Assembly: GCA_946538425.1 (NCBI GenBank)
Contig: CAMNGM010000006.1
Span: 1-37,539, forward strand
Source: an uncultured Bacteroidales bacterium
GTDB taxonomy: Bacteria; Bacteroidota; Bacteroidia; Bacteroidales; UBA932
Length of the DNA: 37,539 nt
Direction of reading: 5' to 3'
Each line of letters opens with the position of its first letter. Positions within the stretch are counted from its first letter, which is position 1. A program made the position numbers and the translations under genes. Positions 36,860 to 37,539 of this stretch are shown one piece after another. The notes under the pieces are model-generated. The model did no database searches. It saw only the letters and a list, made by a program, of their open reading frames with translations, and had not been told where the DNA came from.

Positions 36860-37539
36860 TTACAGGGTCTGTCCGCCGATGAACTCGCGCAGGATGGATG
36901 TCGGCGGGACGGCGGCGATCTCCTCGGGGGTGAGGGCGACGATGTAGTCGAGGAACTTGAGGAGCCGGATGGCCTCCGTATAGGCCGGCGAAGAGGGGTG
37001 GATCCGCCGCAGGAGGGGCTCCGCGTAGTATTTCAGCAACGGAAGCTCGTACAGGAGGGCGGAGTTGAACTGCGCGTCGGCATTCTCCTGGAAGGGGAAG
37101 ATGTACTTGTTCTCGCCGCGGCGGACGGAGGGCCAGCGGAGGATGGTGGCTTCGGGGCTGGTGCCGCGGTAGCGGTAGTCCCGGACCATCCGGCGAAGGA
37201 GCCGGTTGTCGGTGGTGGAGATGTTGTTGTTCTCGTCCACGTTCAAGGAGGTCAGGGCCGATGCGTACAGGCGGAAGATACGCCGCTGGTCCACGGAGGG
37301 GACCATCGCCGGATCCAGCGCGTGGATCCCTTCCATAATGAGGACGTCGTTGTCCTCCAGCTGCATGAAGTTGCCCTCGAAGAAGGGCTTTCCCTGCTTG
37401 AAGTCATAGCGCGGGACCTCCACCCTGCCGCCCGAGAGGAGCGTGTTGAGGTGGTTTCCCAGCAGTTCCAGGTCCATCGCCTCGAGCGCCTCGAAGTCGA
37501 ACTCGCCGTCCTCGTCCAGCGGCGTCCGGTCGCGGGACA
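36860..37539 (-). CDS. udk: uridine kinase-like nucleoside kinase (C-terminal part; gene continues past window end)
   Basis: DRTPLDEDGEFDFEALEAMDLELLGNHLNTLLSGGRVEVPRYDFKQGKPFFEG...DVLIMEGIHALDP. The frame is open to position 37539. Confidence 0.85.
   Translation of the reverse strand, partial: SRDRTPLDEDGEFDFEALEAMDLELLGNHLNTLLSGGRVEVPRYDFKQGKPFFEGNFMQLEDNDVLIMEGIHALDPAMVPSVDQRRIFRLYASALTSLNVDENNNISTTDNRLLRRMVRDYRYRGTSPEATILRWPSVRRGENKYIFPFQENADAQFNSALLYELPLLKYYAEPLLRRIHPSSPAYTEAIRLLKFLDYIVALTPEEIAAVPPTSILREFIGGQTL

Noticed and set aside
32218-36882. 1554-aa plus-strand ORF antisense to the HTCS gene
   Set aside because: Low-complexity, His/Arg/Gly/Pro/Val-rich translation with no domain motifs. 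It is a shadow of the GC-rich codon usage of the well-supported HTCS on the other strand.
1-37539. CRISPR arrays, transposases/IS elements, prophage genes, toxin-antitoxin or restriction systems
   Set aside because: No direct-repeat/spacer arrays and no transposase, integrase, phage, TA or RM motifs were seen in the translated ORFs that correspond to real genes.

Overview
The window is a high-GC Bacteroidales-type chromosomal segment. From left to right it contains: a partial tRNA-Thr(TGT) on the minus strand; dxs; a tandem pair of paralogous MFS transporters; uvrA; and a BACON-GH18 lipoprotein on the plus strand. These are followed by a very large, tightly packed, entirely minus-strand polysaccharide-utilization locus (PUL), about 33114 down to 9582. 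In transcription order the PUL encodes: ROK sugar kinase, NagB/AgaI-type amino-sugar-phosphate deaminase, SusC, SusD (SusD_like_2 type), FHS-type MFS sugar transporter, secreted ThuA protein, GH9 lipoprotein, second secreted ThuA protein, GH18 lipoprotein, SusC, SusD, SusC, SusD, and an IPT/TIG-type lipoprotein with a duplicated C-terminal domain. A hybrid two-component sensor/regulator (HTCS) lies immediately upstream, directly after a partial uridine kinase gene. The gene content points to an amino-sugar polymer (chitin-, chitosan- or aminoglycan-like). Three SusC/D pairs, two ThuA proteins, a divergent GH9, and no GH20 or NagA in view make it atypical. Four minus-strand promoters and one plus-strand promoter share an apparent extended -7 element, TAnnTTTGCA. 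All assignments come from reading protein motifs; no database search was run.
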